From an uncultured bacterium (lineage in GTDB: Bacteria; Bacteroidota; Bacteroidia; Bacteroidales; Muribaculaceae): a stretch of 30,195 bases of DNA. The DNA lies in contig CAJMMT010000024.1 in the NCBI GenBank assembly GCA_905214715.1, forward strand, positions 1 to 30,195. The letters are read 5' to 3'. This document shows positions 8,198-16,666 of this stretch, piece by piece. Under the pieces are notes generated by a model, which was given only the letters and a program-made list of their open reading frames with translations, was not told the DNA's origin and did not search any database. A program made the position numbers and the translations under genes. Position 1 is the first letter of the stretch; each line of letters starts with the position of its first letter.

Positions 8198-8899
8198 ATG
8201 GAAATATCGATGAAAGAACTATTCGGTTTTTTAAGAGAGCTGGCACGTAACAATAGCAGAGAATGGCTCTCAACACATGACGCGGAGTATCAAAAAGTTA
8301 AAGAACTTAGAGACCGTGTGGCCGAGGAATTCATAGATGAAGTATCACTGATCGAGCCTCAGGCTGCCCGTATGAGTGTCCGTGATGTTACATATCGTTT
8401 CATGCGCGATACCCGTTTTTCCGCCGATAAATCTCCTTACAAGACCCATATCGGTATTTTCGTTTGTCCTCCATATGGGAAAAAAAGTCTGTTGTCGGGT
8501 TATTATCTACATCTTGAGCCTGGTAACTCCATAATATGCGGCGGCAACTATTGTCTTCCGACAAAGATGCTCGGAGTATTGCGTCGTGAGATACGAGACA
8601 ACATCGAGGAATATATCGGCATTGTAGAGTCTCCCGAATTCAAACAATACTTTCCCGTGGTGGGCATGGAAAGATTGAAAACGGCTCCCAAGGGATTCGA
8701 CCGTGATTGGAAATACATAGATTATGTGCGTCCGAAAGATTTTGGTGTTGAGATGAATCTTCCCGATTCTTTCTTTGACAGCAAAGATGCCATACGCAAA
8801 CTGCGTCCTCAGTTGGAGCAGATTAAACGGCTGAACGACTTTATAAATTTCGGAATAGTAGAATCAGGATTGCCGGTCATGCGCGAAGGAAGACATTGA
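8198..8899 (+). CDS. DUF2461 family protein
   Basis: A 233-residue soluble protein of the DUF2461 (TIGR02453) family, whose biochemical role I cannot state. Family hallmarks are the N-terminal LFGFLRELARNNSREWLSTH, the central YRFMRDTRFSADKSPYKTH, GYYLHLEPGNS, and a late LKTAPKGFDRDW. The length is normal. It may start at 8198 (MEISMKEL) or at the second ATG, 8210 (MKELF); both have only weak purine-rich sequences upstream. The GT90 gene begins 20 bases after its stop in the same direction, so the two are probably cotranscribed. Confidence 0.88.
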   Translation: MEISMKELFGFLRELARNNSREWLSTHDAEYQKVKELRDRVAEEFIDEVSLIEPQAARMSVRDVTYRFMRDTRFSADKSPYKTHIGIFVCPPYGKKSLLSGYYLHLEPGNSIICGGNYCLPTKMLGVLRREIRDNIEEYIGIVESPEFKQYFPVVGMERLKTAPKGFDRDWKYIDYVRPKDFGVEMNLPDSFFDSKDAIRKLRPQLEQIKRLNDFINFGIVESGLPVMREGRH

Positions 8900-8919
8900 T
8901 GGCGAGGGTATAGATTGAC

Positions 8920-9888
8920 ATGAAATTGGTTGCTAAAATCAGATTCATATTCAATAGCGGTAAGAATCCCAAATGGAAGTACTATCTGCTGTCGGCTATA
9001 CGTGAAGCTTGGCCAAAAATACTGCTGCGGAGCAGGTTGTCGCAGCGATTGGCTGAGGCTGAACGCCGTCCGGATTATGAATATATAAAGCGGAGGCGCG
9101 ATTATTATTGCCGACTTTCCGGGAAAAGGGGTGCCGGTAGCGAAGCAATATGCCTTTCTGAATTAAAAGTCAAGAAGCCGAAGGTGTATTACCATGATAC
9201 TATGAGATATACCAGATGGTTCAATCCCGATTTGAAATTGCAGTTGCTTGCGGGAGATATAGTTCATGTGCCTGAAACGCCATGTGTGGTAAAAAGCAGA
9301 CCTCTTGTAGCGGATGTCGCCTGTTCTACATTATTGAAGCTTGACCGTGTCAGACATTTTATTTTTGTCAAAGACAAACTCAGATGGGAAGAAAAAAAGT
9401 CCATGGTGCTGTTCAGAGGCAAAGTCGGGGGTAAGGAGAGCCGCAGGGAATTCATGTACCGATGGTTCGGCAATCCTCTTGTCAATTCCGGCGATGTCGG
9501 TCGGAATCCGGAGAGACCCGAATGGCATAGTCGTAAACTTACTATATACGAACAGTTGCGATATAAATTCATAATGGCCATAGAAGGAAATGATGTCGCT
9601 TCCAATCTTAAGTGGATAATGTCATCCAACTCCCTGGCCGTAATGCCTGAACCCACATGCGAAACCTGGTTCATGGAGGGTATGCTTAAACCGGATTTTC
9701 ATTATGTGAGGGTTAAACCGGACTTTTCAGACCTTGAAGAGAAGGTCGATTATTATCTCACTCATCCTGATGAGGCGGAGGCGATCATACGGAATGCTCA
9801 TGCTTGGGTAGACCAGTTCAGAGATGAGAAGCGCGAAGACCTGATATCGTTGATGGTACTTCGCAAATATCTTGATAGTGTGAATTGA
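8920..9888 (+). CDS. Glycosyltransferase family 90 (CAP10/LpsA-like)
   Basis: A 322-residue protein resembling bacterial GT90 enzymes that add sugars (often xylose or galactose) to lipopolysaccharide or other surface glycans. Telling stretches are LFRGKVGG in the middle, YKFIMAIEGNDVASNLKWIM, the acidic-aromatic MPEPTCETWFMEG, and the C-terminal DLEEKVDYYLTHPDEAEAI. The N-terminus (1-60) is basic and helical and could lie against the inner membrane. GAGG at 8904-8907 precedes the ATG by 12 bases. It follows DUF2461 by 20 bases. The acceptor cannot be predicted, as no other glycan genes are present. Confidence 0.87.
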   Translation: MKLVAKIRFIFNSGKNPKWKYYLLSAIREAWPKILLRSRLSQRLAEAERRPDYEYIKRRRDYYCRLSGKRGAGSEAICLSELKVKKPKVYYHDTMRYTRWFNPDLKLQLLAGDIVHVPETPCVVKSRPLVADVACSTLLKLDRVRHFIFVKDKLRWEEKKSMVLFRGKVGGKESRREFMYRWFGNPLVNSGDVGRNPERPEWHSRKLTIYEQLRYKFIMAIEGNDVASNLKWIMSSNSLAVMPEPTCETWFMEGMLKPDFHYVRVKPDFSDLEEKVDYYLTHPDEAEAIIRNAHAWVDQFRDEKREDLISLMVLRKYLDSVN

Positions 9889-9948
9889 ATTGAATTATCC
9901 TGAATGCTGATATTTTTTGATTAAACAGGCTCTAAAAACACTCTAATT

Positions 9949-10491
9949 ATGATAGATGAAATACTGAAGTTCAACGAGGAATTTGTTGCCTCGGGATGTT
10001 ACAAGGATTACGAGACATCGAAGTATCCTGATAAGAAAATCGCCATAGTAACCTGCATGGATACCCGTCTTGTCAAGCTTTTGCCTGCCGCGCTGGGCCT
10101 TAAGAACGGCGATGTAAAAATGATAAAGAATGCCGGAGGCACTATTACCAATCCTTTTGACTCAACGATGAGATCGTTGTTGGTTGCCGTCTATGAACTT
10201 GGAGTGAACGAGATAATGGTAATAGGCCACACAGGTTGCGGTGTGCAAGGCATGAATGCGTCTGAAATGCTCCGATTGATGAGAGAAAGAGGGGTTGATG
10301 AGGAGCATATATCCTTGATGAGACATTGCGGTATAGACCTTGACGGTTGGCTTCATGGTTTCAGTGACACTCGGGAAGCAATATCTGAAACCGTAGACCT
10401 TATACGCAATCATCCTCTTATGGCGAAAGACATAAGGATAGCAGGATACATAATGGACTCACGAACAGGAAAACTGGAGCGTCTCGATTAA
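9949..10491 (+). CDS. Beta-class carbonic anhydrase
   Basis: A 180-residue cytoplasmic zinc enzyme that interconverts CO2 and bicarbonate. The zinc ligands are visible: Cys36 in TCMDTR, and His94 and Cys97 in GHTGCG. The Asp38-Arg40 pair of that first motif is present, and NAGG at 61-64 is conserved. The compact size and KYPDKKIAIVTCMDTR opening fit the short bacterial/archaeal subgroup. It lies 60 bases after the GT90 gene. The last base of its TAA stop is the first base of an inverted-repeat element (10491-10687), and a terminator-like hairpin occurs only 270 bases later, as if the element had been inserted between gene and terminator. Confidence 0.95.
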   Translation: MIDEILKFNEEFVASGCYKDYETSKYPDKKIAIVTCMDTRLVKLLPAALGLKNGDVKMIKNAGGTITNPFDSTMRSLLVAVYELGVNEIMVIGHTGCGVQGMNASEMLRLMRERGVDEEHISLMRHCGIDLDGWLHGFSDTREAISETVDLIRNHPLMAKDIRIAGYIMDSRTGKLERLD

Positions 10492-10687
10492 GAGAATGTT
10501 TGAATTTAACACGAATTTATAATTGAGAGATTACTTGGAAATTCTTTCCATCCCCCCGAAGGTCTTTTTTGGCTGTTTCCGCCAAGATTTCGTCGGTTAC
10601 GGTGCCCGCACCGCGCCCTCCTCAACTTGCGAAAACATCTCAAAAAATCCTCTTCGGGTGAATGGAAGTTAAATCCAAACATTCTCT
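10491..10687 (+). repeat. 197-bp element with 20-bp terminal inverted repeats
   Basis: The left end AGAGAATGTTTGAATTTAAC (10491-10510) matches the reverse complement of the right end GTTAAATCCAAACATTCTCT (10668-10687) at 19 of 20 positions. The interior has a CGGTG-CCCG-CACCG hairpin (10600-10613) and no credible gene. The right two thirds recur at 1-130, and the right terminal part recurs inverted at 30129-30195. The layout resembles a non-autonomous miniature element, although no transposase source is in the window and no clear target duplication is visible. It occupies the 3' flank of the carbonic anhydrase gene. Confidence 0.75.
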
Positions 10688-10705
10688 AAGAGTTTGTCAG
10701 AATAT

Positions 10706-10745
10706 CGCGAATTTATATTGAGAGAATATCAGGAAATTCTTTCAT
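10706..10745 (+). repeat. Second copy of the left arm of the element
   Basis: CGCGAATTTATATTGAGAGA followed by ATATCAGGAAATTCTTTCAT closely repeats 10510-10551 (CACGAATTTATAATTGAGAG, then ATTACTTGGAAATTCTTTCC). The second copy lies just outside the right terminal repeat in the same orientation, and the bases before it (AAGAGTTTGTCAGAATAT) loosely follow the element's terminus. It is either a flanking duplication or the remnant of a second element. Confidence 0.6.
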
Positions 10746-10760
10746 TAATCAGGTTAAAGC

Positions 10761-10805
10761 AACTCCCGGTATCAGTCAGGAATTCTGAGCAGCCGGGAGT
10801 TGTTT
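10761..10805 (+). terminator. Rho-independent terminator-like hairpin
   Basis: AACTCCCGG (10761-10769) pairs perfectly with CCGGGAGTT (10793-10801) around a 23-base loop and is followed by GTTTTG. It reads as a plus-strand terminator and is the first one after the carbonic anhydrase gene. The rest of 10688-11015 holds only the duplicated arm, this hairpin and the promoter at 10879-10909. Confidence 0.6.
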
Positions 10806-10878
10806 TGTCTTATTTGCCCGTCTGAATCTTTCGATGTCTTTCGGATGACTTGTTTTGGTATCGTTTTTGTATCGTAGA

Positions 10879-10909
10879 TTTGGAATTATACTTTTTTTGA
10901 TTATATTTG
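10879..10909 (+). promoter_or_regulatory. Bacteroidetes promoter of the three-gene secreted-protein operon
   Basis: TTTG at 10879-10882, a 19-base spacer, then TATATTTG at 10902-10909 match the -33/-7 consensus exactly. Transcription would start near 10916, leaving an AT-rich leader of about 100 bases before the ATG at 11016. Confidence 0.7.
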
Positions 10910-11015
10910 TATTCTGTAATAATTATTAGTGTATATACAAACCAATACAACACGATTCCCGATGCCTGACCCATTTTTATTCTGCTAAGGGAGTCCATAC
11001 AAAAACCAATACATT

Positions 11016-13352
11016 ATGAAGCACTTATCTACAATGCTTCTCGCTTTGGGTCTGATAACCGCAAGCGCGTCGGCCCAGAATGTTACAGTGGTGATGAAAG
11101 ACGGCACCAGCCAGAAATTCAATGCCGACTATCTAAGCGAGATATCGTTTCGGGATGTTCCACAAGGCCCCGAGACCGTAGTGTTCGAATCAATCGTTGT
11201 GGAGCCCTACAGTAATGGCAATGTAACGTTGACATTTAAAAATGCAGACGGCAGCGTCGAGTGTGTAACGGATCTGTACGGAAGCAAAACCGCTACCTGG
11301 CTGCAGACAGGAGTCTACACGGTATCGAACACGAATGATGCCTACACCATGGATCCGGCATACTCGTCGGTAACCTCATCCGGGAGCAAAAATGTAATTA
11401 CCGGAGGACAGGTCGATGTAACTCTCGACGGACATGTCTTCTCTTTTGCAATAGATCTCACTCTTGACAATGGAACGGAGTTCAAGGGAACGTATACAGG
11501 TGAACTCGACACTTACGTGCAGTGGCTGAAAGCTGAACTTGATAAAGCCTCTTACAACGAAAATCCGCAGCCTGCCGGTAATTTCTACGTCAAGTTCAGT
11601 GACCCTGATTGGAAATATGAAATGGCTCTCGTATTCATAGGCAATCCTTCCGATACCGAGCTTGCTCCAGGCATCTACAATTATTCGGAAACTGCCACGC
11701 CCGGAACGATCTCACCGGCATCTTATGTGGATGCATACCGACCGAACGCCAACATGCGTCTTGTGAGCGGCAGCAAAGTCACCGTAGCAAAAGAAGGCTC
11801 CGATTATACCATTACGATGGATTTGGTTCTGGATGACGGACGCACGGCTGATTTCACATACAAAGGAGAAATCACAGGCACACCATCGTTTGATAATCCC
11901 GGACCCGAGGTGATGGTTTTCGACCAGCTTCATGTCAATTATTACGGAAGAGGAAACTCGAATCTCGAATTCAACATGACAGGCGACAAGGCCATATGTC
12001 TTGCCTTGGATTGTTACGGCTCGTCAGACGCGGCGTATTTCGAGACAGGGATCTATAATGTAGGAACGACCGGCTTATATATCGATCCCAACATCCAGTA
12101 CACATTCCTTGCGGAAGACGGTGAAAACACAGGTCTGTCTTCTGGCAAAATGGATGTAACCCGCGATGGAGCCGTATATACATTCGATATAGATGTTAAT
12201 CTGGCGGACGGACGTAACATCAAGGCTACATATACCGGAACCCTCGATGCCTTTTCACCTATAACGGTTCATGAGCTGACAGTTGCCGAGTATAACGACA
12301 ATGTACGTCCGGCCGGAAACATGTATGTGAAATTACGTGATAACGACTGGACATGTGCAGTTGCACTCGACTTCTTTACCGATAAGAACGCGAAGACGCT
12401 TCCTGCCGGAACGTATGTCTATTCTACCGAGAACACTCCCGGAACGTTCAGTTCCAAGAGCTATATCGAGACCAATACTACCTATTACCTTAGAGAAGGA
12501 AGCACCGTTACCGTATCTGAGGCAGATGGCGTATACACGATAGAAATGTCTCTTCTAAAGGATAACGGTACCGAAGCTATCGTAACTTTCAATGGAGAAA
12601 TAAGCGGGGCCCCGGTTTTCGAGCCTGTATCTGACGTACTGAAGTTCGAATCAATCTTTGTAGATGCTTTCTCCGGCGGTAACAATACATTGCATTTCTT
12701 TGCAAATAACAATGAAATCAATCTGTCTCTTGACTGCTACAGCCCCGGAAAAGTTGACTATCTCGAGACAGGGACCTACACTGTAGGGACTTTCGGTGAT
12801 TTCCGCATTGACGATAGCATAGCATATACTTTCTATGCAGAGGGTACGGAAATAACCGGTGTGGTTTCCGGAGAAATGAATGTAACACGCGAAGGGAATG
12901 TCTATACTTTCGACATAAACGTAACCCTTTCCGATGACCGTGTTGTGAAGGGCACCTATACTGGTACTCTTAACGCCGCATCTCCTATTCAAACATATGT
13001 TGTAACCAACGCCAGCTATAACGACAATGCACGTCCGGCAGGCAACATCTATGTGAAATTCAACGATGACAATTGGAACTGCGCTGTAGCGCTCGACTTC
13101 TTTACCGATAAGGATGCCAAGGTACTTCCGGCCGGAACCTATGTGTATTCTACTGATAACACTCCCGGGACTTTCAGCTCCAAGAGCTATGTCGAGACCA
13201 ACACCACATATTACGTACAGGAGGGAAGCACCGTAACCGTATCTGAGAACGGAGGCGTCTATACAATAGAAATGACACTTCTGCAGGATAATGGCATCGA
13301 GAATATCGTAACCTTCAACGGCGAAATAACCGGTACACCAATTTTCGAGTAA
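11016..13352 (+). CDS. Secreted protein with three tandem copies of a two-domain beta-rich unit
   Basis: A 778-residue protein with a signal peptide (about 1-20, ending ASA) and a short N-terminal module (VVMKDGTSQKFNADYLSEISF) common at the start of Bacteroidales surface proteins. Residues about 54-778 consist of three units of 242-246 residues, each an A half (about 110 residues) and a B half (about 120). All six halves share one plan: a hydrophobic strand, GTYTV or GTYVYS, SG or EGS followed by VTV or MNVT, a YTFDI- or YTIEM-like strand, a DNG or DGR turn, then KGTYTGTL or NGEITG. I do not recognise a named family. The protein is acidic and has few cysteines and no lipobox, so it is probably exported. 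It has no obvious sorting tail, unlike the next gene. It heads a tight operon (22-base gap to the next gene). Confidence 0.88.
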   Translation: MKHLSTMLLALGLITASASAQNVTVVMKDGTSQKFNADYLSEISFRDVPQGPETVVFESIVVEPYSNGNVTLTFKNADGSVECVTDLYGSKTATWLQTGVYTVSNTNDAYTMDPAYSSVTSSGSKNVITGGQVDVTLDGHVFSFAIDLTLDNGTEFKGTYTGELDTYVQWLKAELDKASYNENPQPAGNFYVKFSDPDWKYEMALVFIGNPSDTELAPGIYNYSETATPGTISPASYVDAYRPNANMRLVSGSKVTVAKEGSDYTITMDLVLDDGRTADFTYKGEITGTPSFDNPGPEVMVFDQLHVNYYGRGNSNLEFNMTGDKAICLALDCYGSSDAAYFETGIYNVGTTGLYIDPNIQYTFLAEDGENTGLSSGKMDVTRDGAVYTFDIDVNLADGRNIKATYTGTLDAFSPITVHELTVAEYNDNVRPAGNMYVKLRDNDWTCAVALDFFTDKNAKTLPAGTYVYSTENTPGTFSSKSYIETNTTYYLREGSTVTVSEADGVYTIEMSLLKDNGTEAIVTFNGEISGAPVFEPVSDVLKFESIFVDAFSGGNNTLHFFANNNEINLSLDCYSPGKVDYLETGTYTVGTFGDFRIDDSIAYTFYAEGTEITGVVSGEMNVTREGNVYTFDINVTLSDDRVVKGTYTGTLNAASPIQTYVVTNASYNDNARPAGNIYVKFNDDNWNCAVALDFFTDKDAKVLPAGTYVYSTDNTPGTFSSKSYVETNTTYYVQEGSTVTVSENGGVYTIEMTLLQDNGIENIVTFNGEITGTPIFE
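11178..13352 (+). repeat. Tandem coding repeats, period about 726-738 bp
   Basis: Equivalent points recur at 11553, 12291 and 13017 (TA[C/T]AACGA...), giving spacings of 738 and 726 bases, which is 246 and 242 codons. The second and third units are much closer to each other than to the first: stretches such as CTCGACTTCTTTACCGATAA are identical in both. This indicates a later duplication of the C-terminal unit. Confidence 0.85.
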
Positions 13353-13374
13353 CCAACCTCAAAACTGAAATGAA

Positions 13375-13857
13375 ATGAAAAAGATAATTATAGCATTGGC
13401 TGCAATTGTTACGTCGGCATTCGGCGTCCAGGCTACTGAATACAGCAATTCGTTGCTGGTTAATAAAACAGACGGCTCTACCGTAGAATATCGATTTGCA
13501 GATGTTCCGGTAGCTACAATAGAAGGTGATGACCTCAAAATAGAGGTGCTCATGACAAGAGAATCAGTGCTTTACCCCATGAATGAAATTAAGAATCTTA
13601 CTTTTAAAAAGGAAGTTTCAGGAGTGGAGGGTATAGTTGCAGATGGCAATCATGTCATGTTCGGTCTTTCAGGCGATATTCTTGAAGCTGCCGGACTTGA
13701 AGCCGGAACCGAGATAGCCATTTTCGACTTAGGCGGCGTAATGCGTATTTCTGCAAAAGCTGATGCTGACGGATGCGCCACGATAAAAGTTTCCGATCTC
13801 GGACAGGGTGTATTTCTGGTGAAGGGGGGGAAACACATGTTTAAATTCATACGCTAA
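13375..13857 (+). CDS. Small secreted protein with sorting-type C-terminal tail
   Basis: A 160-residue protein with a signal peptide (about 1-20, MKKIIIALAAIVTSAFGVQA). Residues 25-85 form the same DGS-TVEYRF-ADVPVATI type module that opens the first protein of the operon. Residues about 88-160 (VEGIVADG, ending QGVFLVKGGKHMFKFIR) look like the short beta-sandwich sorting domain found at the end of many Bacteroidetes secreted proteins. It is almost only those two modules, so it may be a small surface subunit or anchor for its neighbours; that is inference. It lies 22 bases after the first gene and 12 before the third. Confidence 0.8.
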   Translation: MKKIIIALAAIVTSAFGVQATEYSNSLLVNKTDGSTVEYRFADVPVATIEGDDLKIEVLMTRESVLYPMNEIKNLTFKKEVSGVEGIVADGNHVMFGLSGDILEAAGLEAGTEIAIFDLGGVMRISAKADADGCATIKVSDLGQGVFLVKGGKHMFKFIR

Positions 13858-13869
13858 ACCATAACCACG

Positions 13870-15519
13870 ATGAAAAGAGCAATTTTCTCAGTCATGGCAC
13901 TCGCCGCAATGTCGGTTGCAGGTGCGCAGACGGTCAAGAACCTCGTGGTGACTGACCTTGAAGGCAAATCAACTATGTTTGAGGCCGATAAAGTCGAGGC
14001 CGTATTATTCCAGGAAGCCCCTGAATATCGCGACCTTACTACTTTGTTGAGAACAAGTTATGAAGAGACAGGCGATGGTTTCGCCAATTATCTGATCGAG
14101 ATGGGAACATCTGAGCCGGATGCCGACGGTCTTCCTCTTGAACTTCAGGATTTGCAGGTTACACTTCTTATGAAAGGTCCTCGTTCACAGAATTTGAAAG
14201 AACCTGTGCTTCCTGCAGGTTATTACAAACTCGGTACGGGAAAGGACGAGTATACTTTTGATGTAAGACTTTCCGCGATACTGGTTAGAGTGGAAGAAGG
14301 TCCTGAAGGTACTACTCCCATGATGATTATGGATGGTACCGTTGATGTCAGAATGGATGAAGACGGAGAATATGATATAAGGATGGAATTGACCACTATG
14401 GGTGGATCTGCTGAACTCCGTTACATAGGTGAACTTCCGTTCCCTCCCGGAGTCTCTGACTTCGGCGATTTCACCGAACCTGTAAATCTGACATTTACCC
14501 ACGGGCAGGGGCGTTTCTACGGAAACTGGTATTATCCTTTTGCCGCAGACCTTACTGCCCAGTTCGTAGTAGGTACGATAGACAATGGAGTGCTTATAGA
14601 TGGTTATGTACTTGACCTTCCGCTTTATGAACCGATTCCATCCGATTGTATGGCTCCCAATCAGCGCATAGCCGATGGAGTATATACTGTGGAGACTCGC
14701 CAAGCGATAGCATATACCTATATCCCTTACAGATTCACACCAGGCAAAATGGTCGACTTCTTTGGCCAGACAGTGCTTACCGGCGCTAACCTCAGTTACA
14801 TTTCTTCAACCGGCCAGCGCAAACAGGGAATGATTACCGGCGGTACTATTACCGTAAGTGACAACGGTTCGAAGTTTGTGTTCGACCTCTTGACCTCGGA
14901 AGAGGTAAGCGTGAAGGGTACCTATACCGGCACTCCATATATAGTGAATTATTGCGACAATGATGAGAAGGCACCTGCGCGTCCTTATTCATTGTTGACC
15001 GAGAATGAAGTATTGGATTTCGATCCCAATACCGTTTGCATCATGTATAACGAAGGTCCCTCCATTATTGACGATGCGAATACTGTTATGGTGATGTTTA
15101 CGGTACCGAAAATGGATACCGGTGATTATGTATCTATCGACTTGTTTATAGACGGCAACGATTTGCCCGATGGAACTTTTACGATCGATTCTACTCTTGC
15201 CGCAGGCCATGGTATTCCCGGGGCCATAGACTTTGGCAATCAGATGCTGTTCTGCTGGTATGGAGACCTCGGATTGGTTGATTCGGAAGGTTACAATACA
15301 AAGATCGGACCGATAGCTTCCGGTACAGTAACCATAAGTACAGTTGCTGACGGTCAGCGTAAGTTCGTTTTCGATGTCAAAGACGATGCCGGTAATGCTA
15401 TTACAGGTGAATATACGGGTAGCGTTATAGATGCCACCAATGTCAATGCGCCGGAACATAAACTTATCAAGAAGGCTGAGCGCAAATTCCGCAAAATAGC
15501 TGATAGAAGAAGGAAATAA
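13870..15519 (+). CDS. Secreted multidomain protein related to the 778-residue repeat protein
   Basis: A 549-residue protein with a signal peptide (about 1-19, ending AGA) and an N-terminal VVTDLEGKSTMFEADKVEAV module like those of the two preceding genes. Three larger, diverged domains follow (roughly 35-200, 205-360 and 375-530). They keep the plan seen in the first protein: an extended strand region, LPAGYYKL / ADGVYTV / PDGTFTI, then GTVDVRMD or GGTITVSD, and a closing GTYTGT or GEYTGS. The C-terminus is strongly basic (KKAERKFRKIADRRRK) and lacks a sorting tail. No catalytic motif or named family is recognised. It ends 29 bases before a strong terminator and closes the operon. Confidence 0.85.
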   Translation: MKRAIFSVMALAAMSVAGAQTVKNLVVTDLEGKSTMFEADKVEAVLFQEAPEYRDLTTLLRTSYEETGDGFANYLIEMGTSEPDADGLPLELQDLQVTLLMKGPRSQNLKEPVLPAGYYKLGTGKDEYTFDVRLSAILVRVEEGPEGTTPMMIMDGTVDVRMDEDGEYDIRMELTTMGGSAELRYIGELPFPPGVSDFGDFTEPVNLTFTHGQGRFYGNWYYPFAADLTAQFVVGTIDNGVLIDGYVLDLPLYEPIPSDCMAPNQRIADGVYTVETRQAIAYTYIPYRFTPGKMVDFFGQTVLTGANLSYISSTGQRKQGMITGGTITVSDNGSKFVFDLLTSEEVSVKGTYTGTPYIVNYCDNDEKAPARPYSLLTENEVLDFDPNTVCIMYNEGPSIIDDANTVMVMFTVPKMDTGDYVSIDLFIDGNDLPDGTFTIDSTLAAGHGIPGAIDFGNQMLFCWYGDLGLVDSEGYNTKIGPIASGTVTISTVADGQRKFVFDVKDDAGNAITGEYTGSVIDATNVNAPEHKLIKKAERKFRKIADRRRK

Positions 15520-15547
15520 TCTCAGGTAGAATACATTACTTATAGAG

Positions 15548-15581
15548 AAAGAGCATCATCCAGGTCGGATGATGCTCTTTT
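15548..15581 (+). terminator. Strong terminator after the secreted-protein operon
   Basis: AAAGAGCATCATCC (15548-15561) and GGATGATGCTCTTT (15567-15580) form a perfect 14-bp stem with a five-base loop, and the T run continues into TTTTCG. Confidence 0.85.
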
Positions 15582-15597
15582 CGCGTAGTTGCGTGAT

Positions 15598-15628
15598 TTT
15601 GTGAAAATGCATAAAAATTGTAACTTTG
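15598..15628 (+). promoter_or_regulatory. Promoter of the YczE/YitT-like gene
   Basis: TTTG (15598-15601), a 19-base spacer and TAACTTTG (15621-15628) fit the Bacteroidetes consensus. It lies just after the terminator, with a leader of about 80 bases to the ATG at 15713. Confidence 0.65.
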
Positions 15629-15712
15629 TATTGTTTTTTTTGTCGGAACCTGATGACATGTCGGATTCAATTCAAATGACGGGGTTGCCGATACGGAGTG
15701 TTCTTTGAAAAT

Positions 15713-16498
15713 ATGGAAAGATCTGAAAGAATAGGAGATTCAGAAGTTGTAATATCAGAGCATAGGGGAATAGCTGGTTTCATATGGCAGCATATATTGC
15801 TGATGATATCTATGTATTTCATGACTCTCGGTGTGGCCTTGTGCGTACGGTCAAACTTGGGTAGCGGTGTGATATCGGCAATTCCTATGGCTTTTGCGTT
15901 GGCCGGAGAAAATGGTCTGGCACCTGGATTATCCATCGGTGGCTATACAAATATAATGAATGTAATTCTCGTCATAGCTCAGTTACTCGTATTGAGGAGA
16001 AAATTCGAGAGAGTCCAACTGTTTCAGCTTGTAGTGGGTTTCTTCTTCGGCTGGATGCTCGATCTGAACATGTATCTTACTTCATATTTTAGTTTCAATG
16101 GACACTTATGGCAGATAGCGGAGCAATTTGCTGGAGCTACGATTCTCGGAACCGCTGTTGCGGCAGAAGTCAGATGTGGTTCCGTTACCATGCCCGGTGA
16201 GGGTATTCAGGTCGCGATCAGTCGTGTTTCCGGTCTTCCCTTCCCGAAAGTGAAGATAATCGTCGACACTGTTCTTGTGGTTTTGGCCGTGCTTTCGGGT
16301 TATTGCTTTTTCGGCTGTTGGCTTTGGAACGTTGTAGGCCCCGGCACTCTGTTCGCGATGTTCTATGTCGGGTTCGTGGTAAGATTGGTATCTCCACATT
16401 TAGGTTGGTTCGACCGTCTTCTTGCCTATAACCTCGGATTCCGCAGATATCTCTTCGGTCTCGCAAGATTCATATATCCTAAAAACATTAAAGGTTAA
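15713..16498 (+). CDS. YczE/YitT-like integral membrane protein (DUF6198 type)
   Basis: A 261-residue inner-membrane protein with about six hydrophobic helices. MTLGVALCVRSNLGSGVISAIP near the N-terminus, the repeated GG-Y-NIM feature, FGWMLDLNMYLTSYF, and AEVRCGSVTMPGEGIQVAIS are typical of the YczE/YyaS/YitT membrane proteins. Their substrate is unknown and they are often listed as possible transporters. The frame can be extended to a GTG at 15698, but that codon overlaps a GGAG (15695-15698) which could be the ribosome site of the ATG at 15713, so I chose the ATG. It has its own promoter and is followed by 168 AT-rich bases before the next operon. Confidence 0.82.
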   Translation: MERSERIGDSEVVISEHRGIAGFIWQHILLMISMYFMTLGVALCVRSNLGSGVISAIPMAFALAGENGLAPGLSIGGYTNIMNVILVIAQLLVLRRKFERVQLFQLVVGFFFGWMLDLNMYLTSYFSFNGHLWQIAEQFAGATILGTAVAAEVRCGSVTMPGEGIQVAISRVSGLPFPKVKIIVDTVLVVLAVLSGYCFFGCWLWNVVGPGTLFAMFYVGFVVRLVSPHLGWFDRLLAYNLGFRRYLFGLARFIYPKNIKG

Positions 16499-16562
16499 AT
16501 TACTTTTGTATATTGTCAGGTATTTTAACATTCGGGTATTAAAATATACGTTGATTAATTCT

Positions 16563-16570
16563 TATATTTG
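16563..16570 (+). promoter_or_regulatory. Possible -7 box of the redox/Tat operon
   Basis: TATATTTG matches TAnnTTTG, but no TTTG is present 19-21 bases upstream. It would give a leader of roughly 90 bases before the ATG at 16667. No other promoter was found in the 16499-16666 gap. Confidence 0.4.
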
Positions 16571-16666
16571 CGAAAATAATACTCTCTAACTTAAAACGAT
16601 AGCTCCTTTGCCTTACACTTTTTACGGTAATGCAATCGACTTTCAGATTAACATCTCTATTCTCTT

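Noticed and set aside
10810..10998. Minus-strand frame of 62 codons
   Set aside because: It covers the promoter and leader of the three-gene operon, is Lys/Asn/Tyr rich because of AT content, and has no upstream signals or motif.
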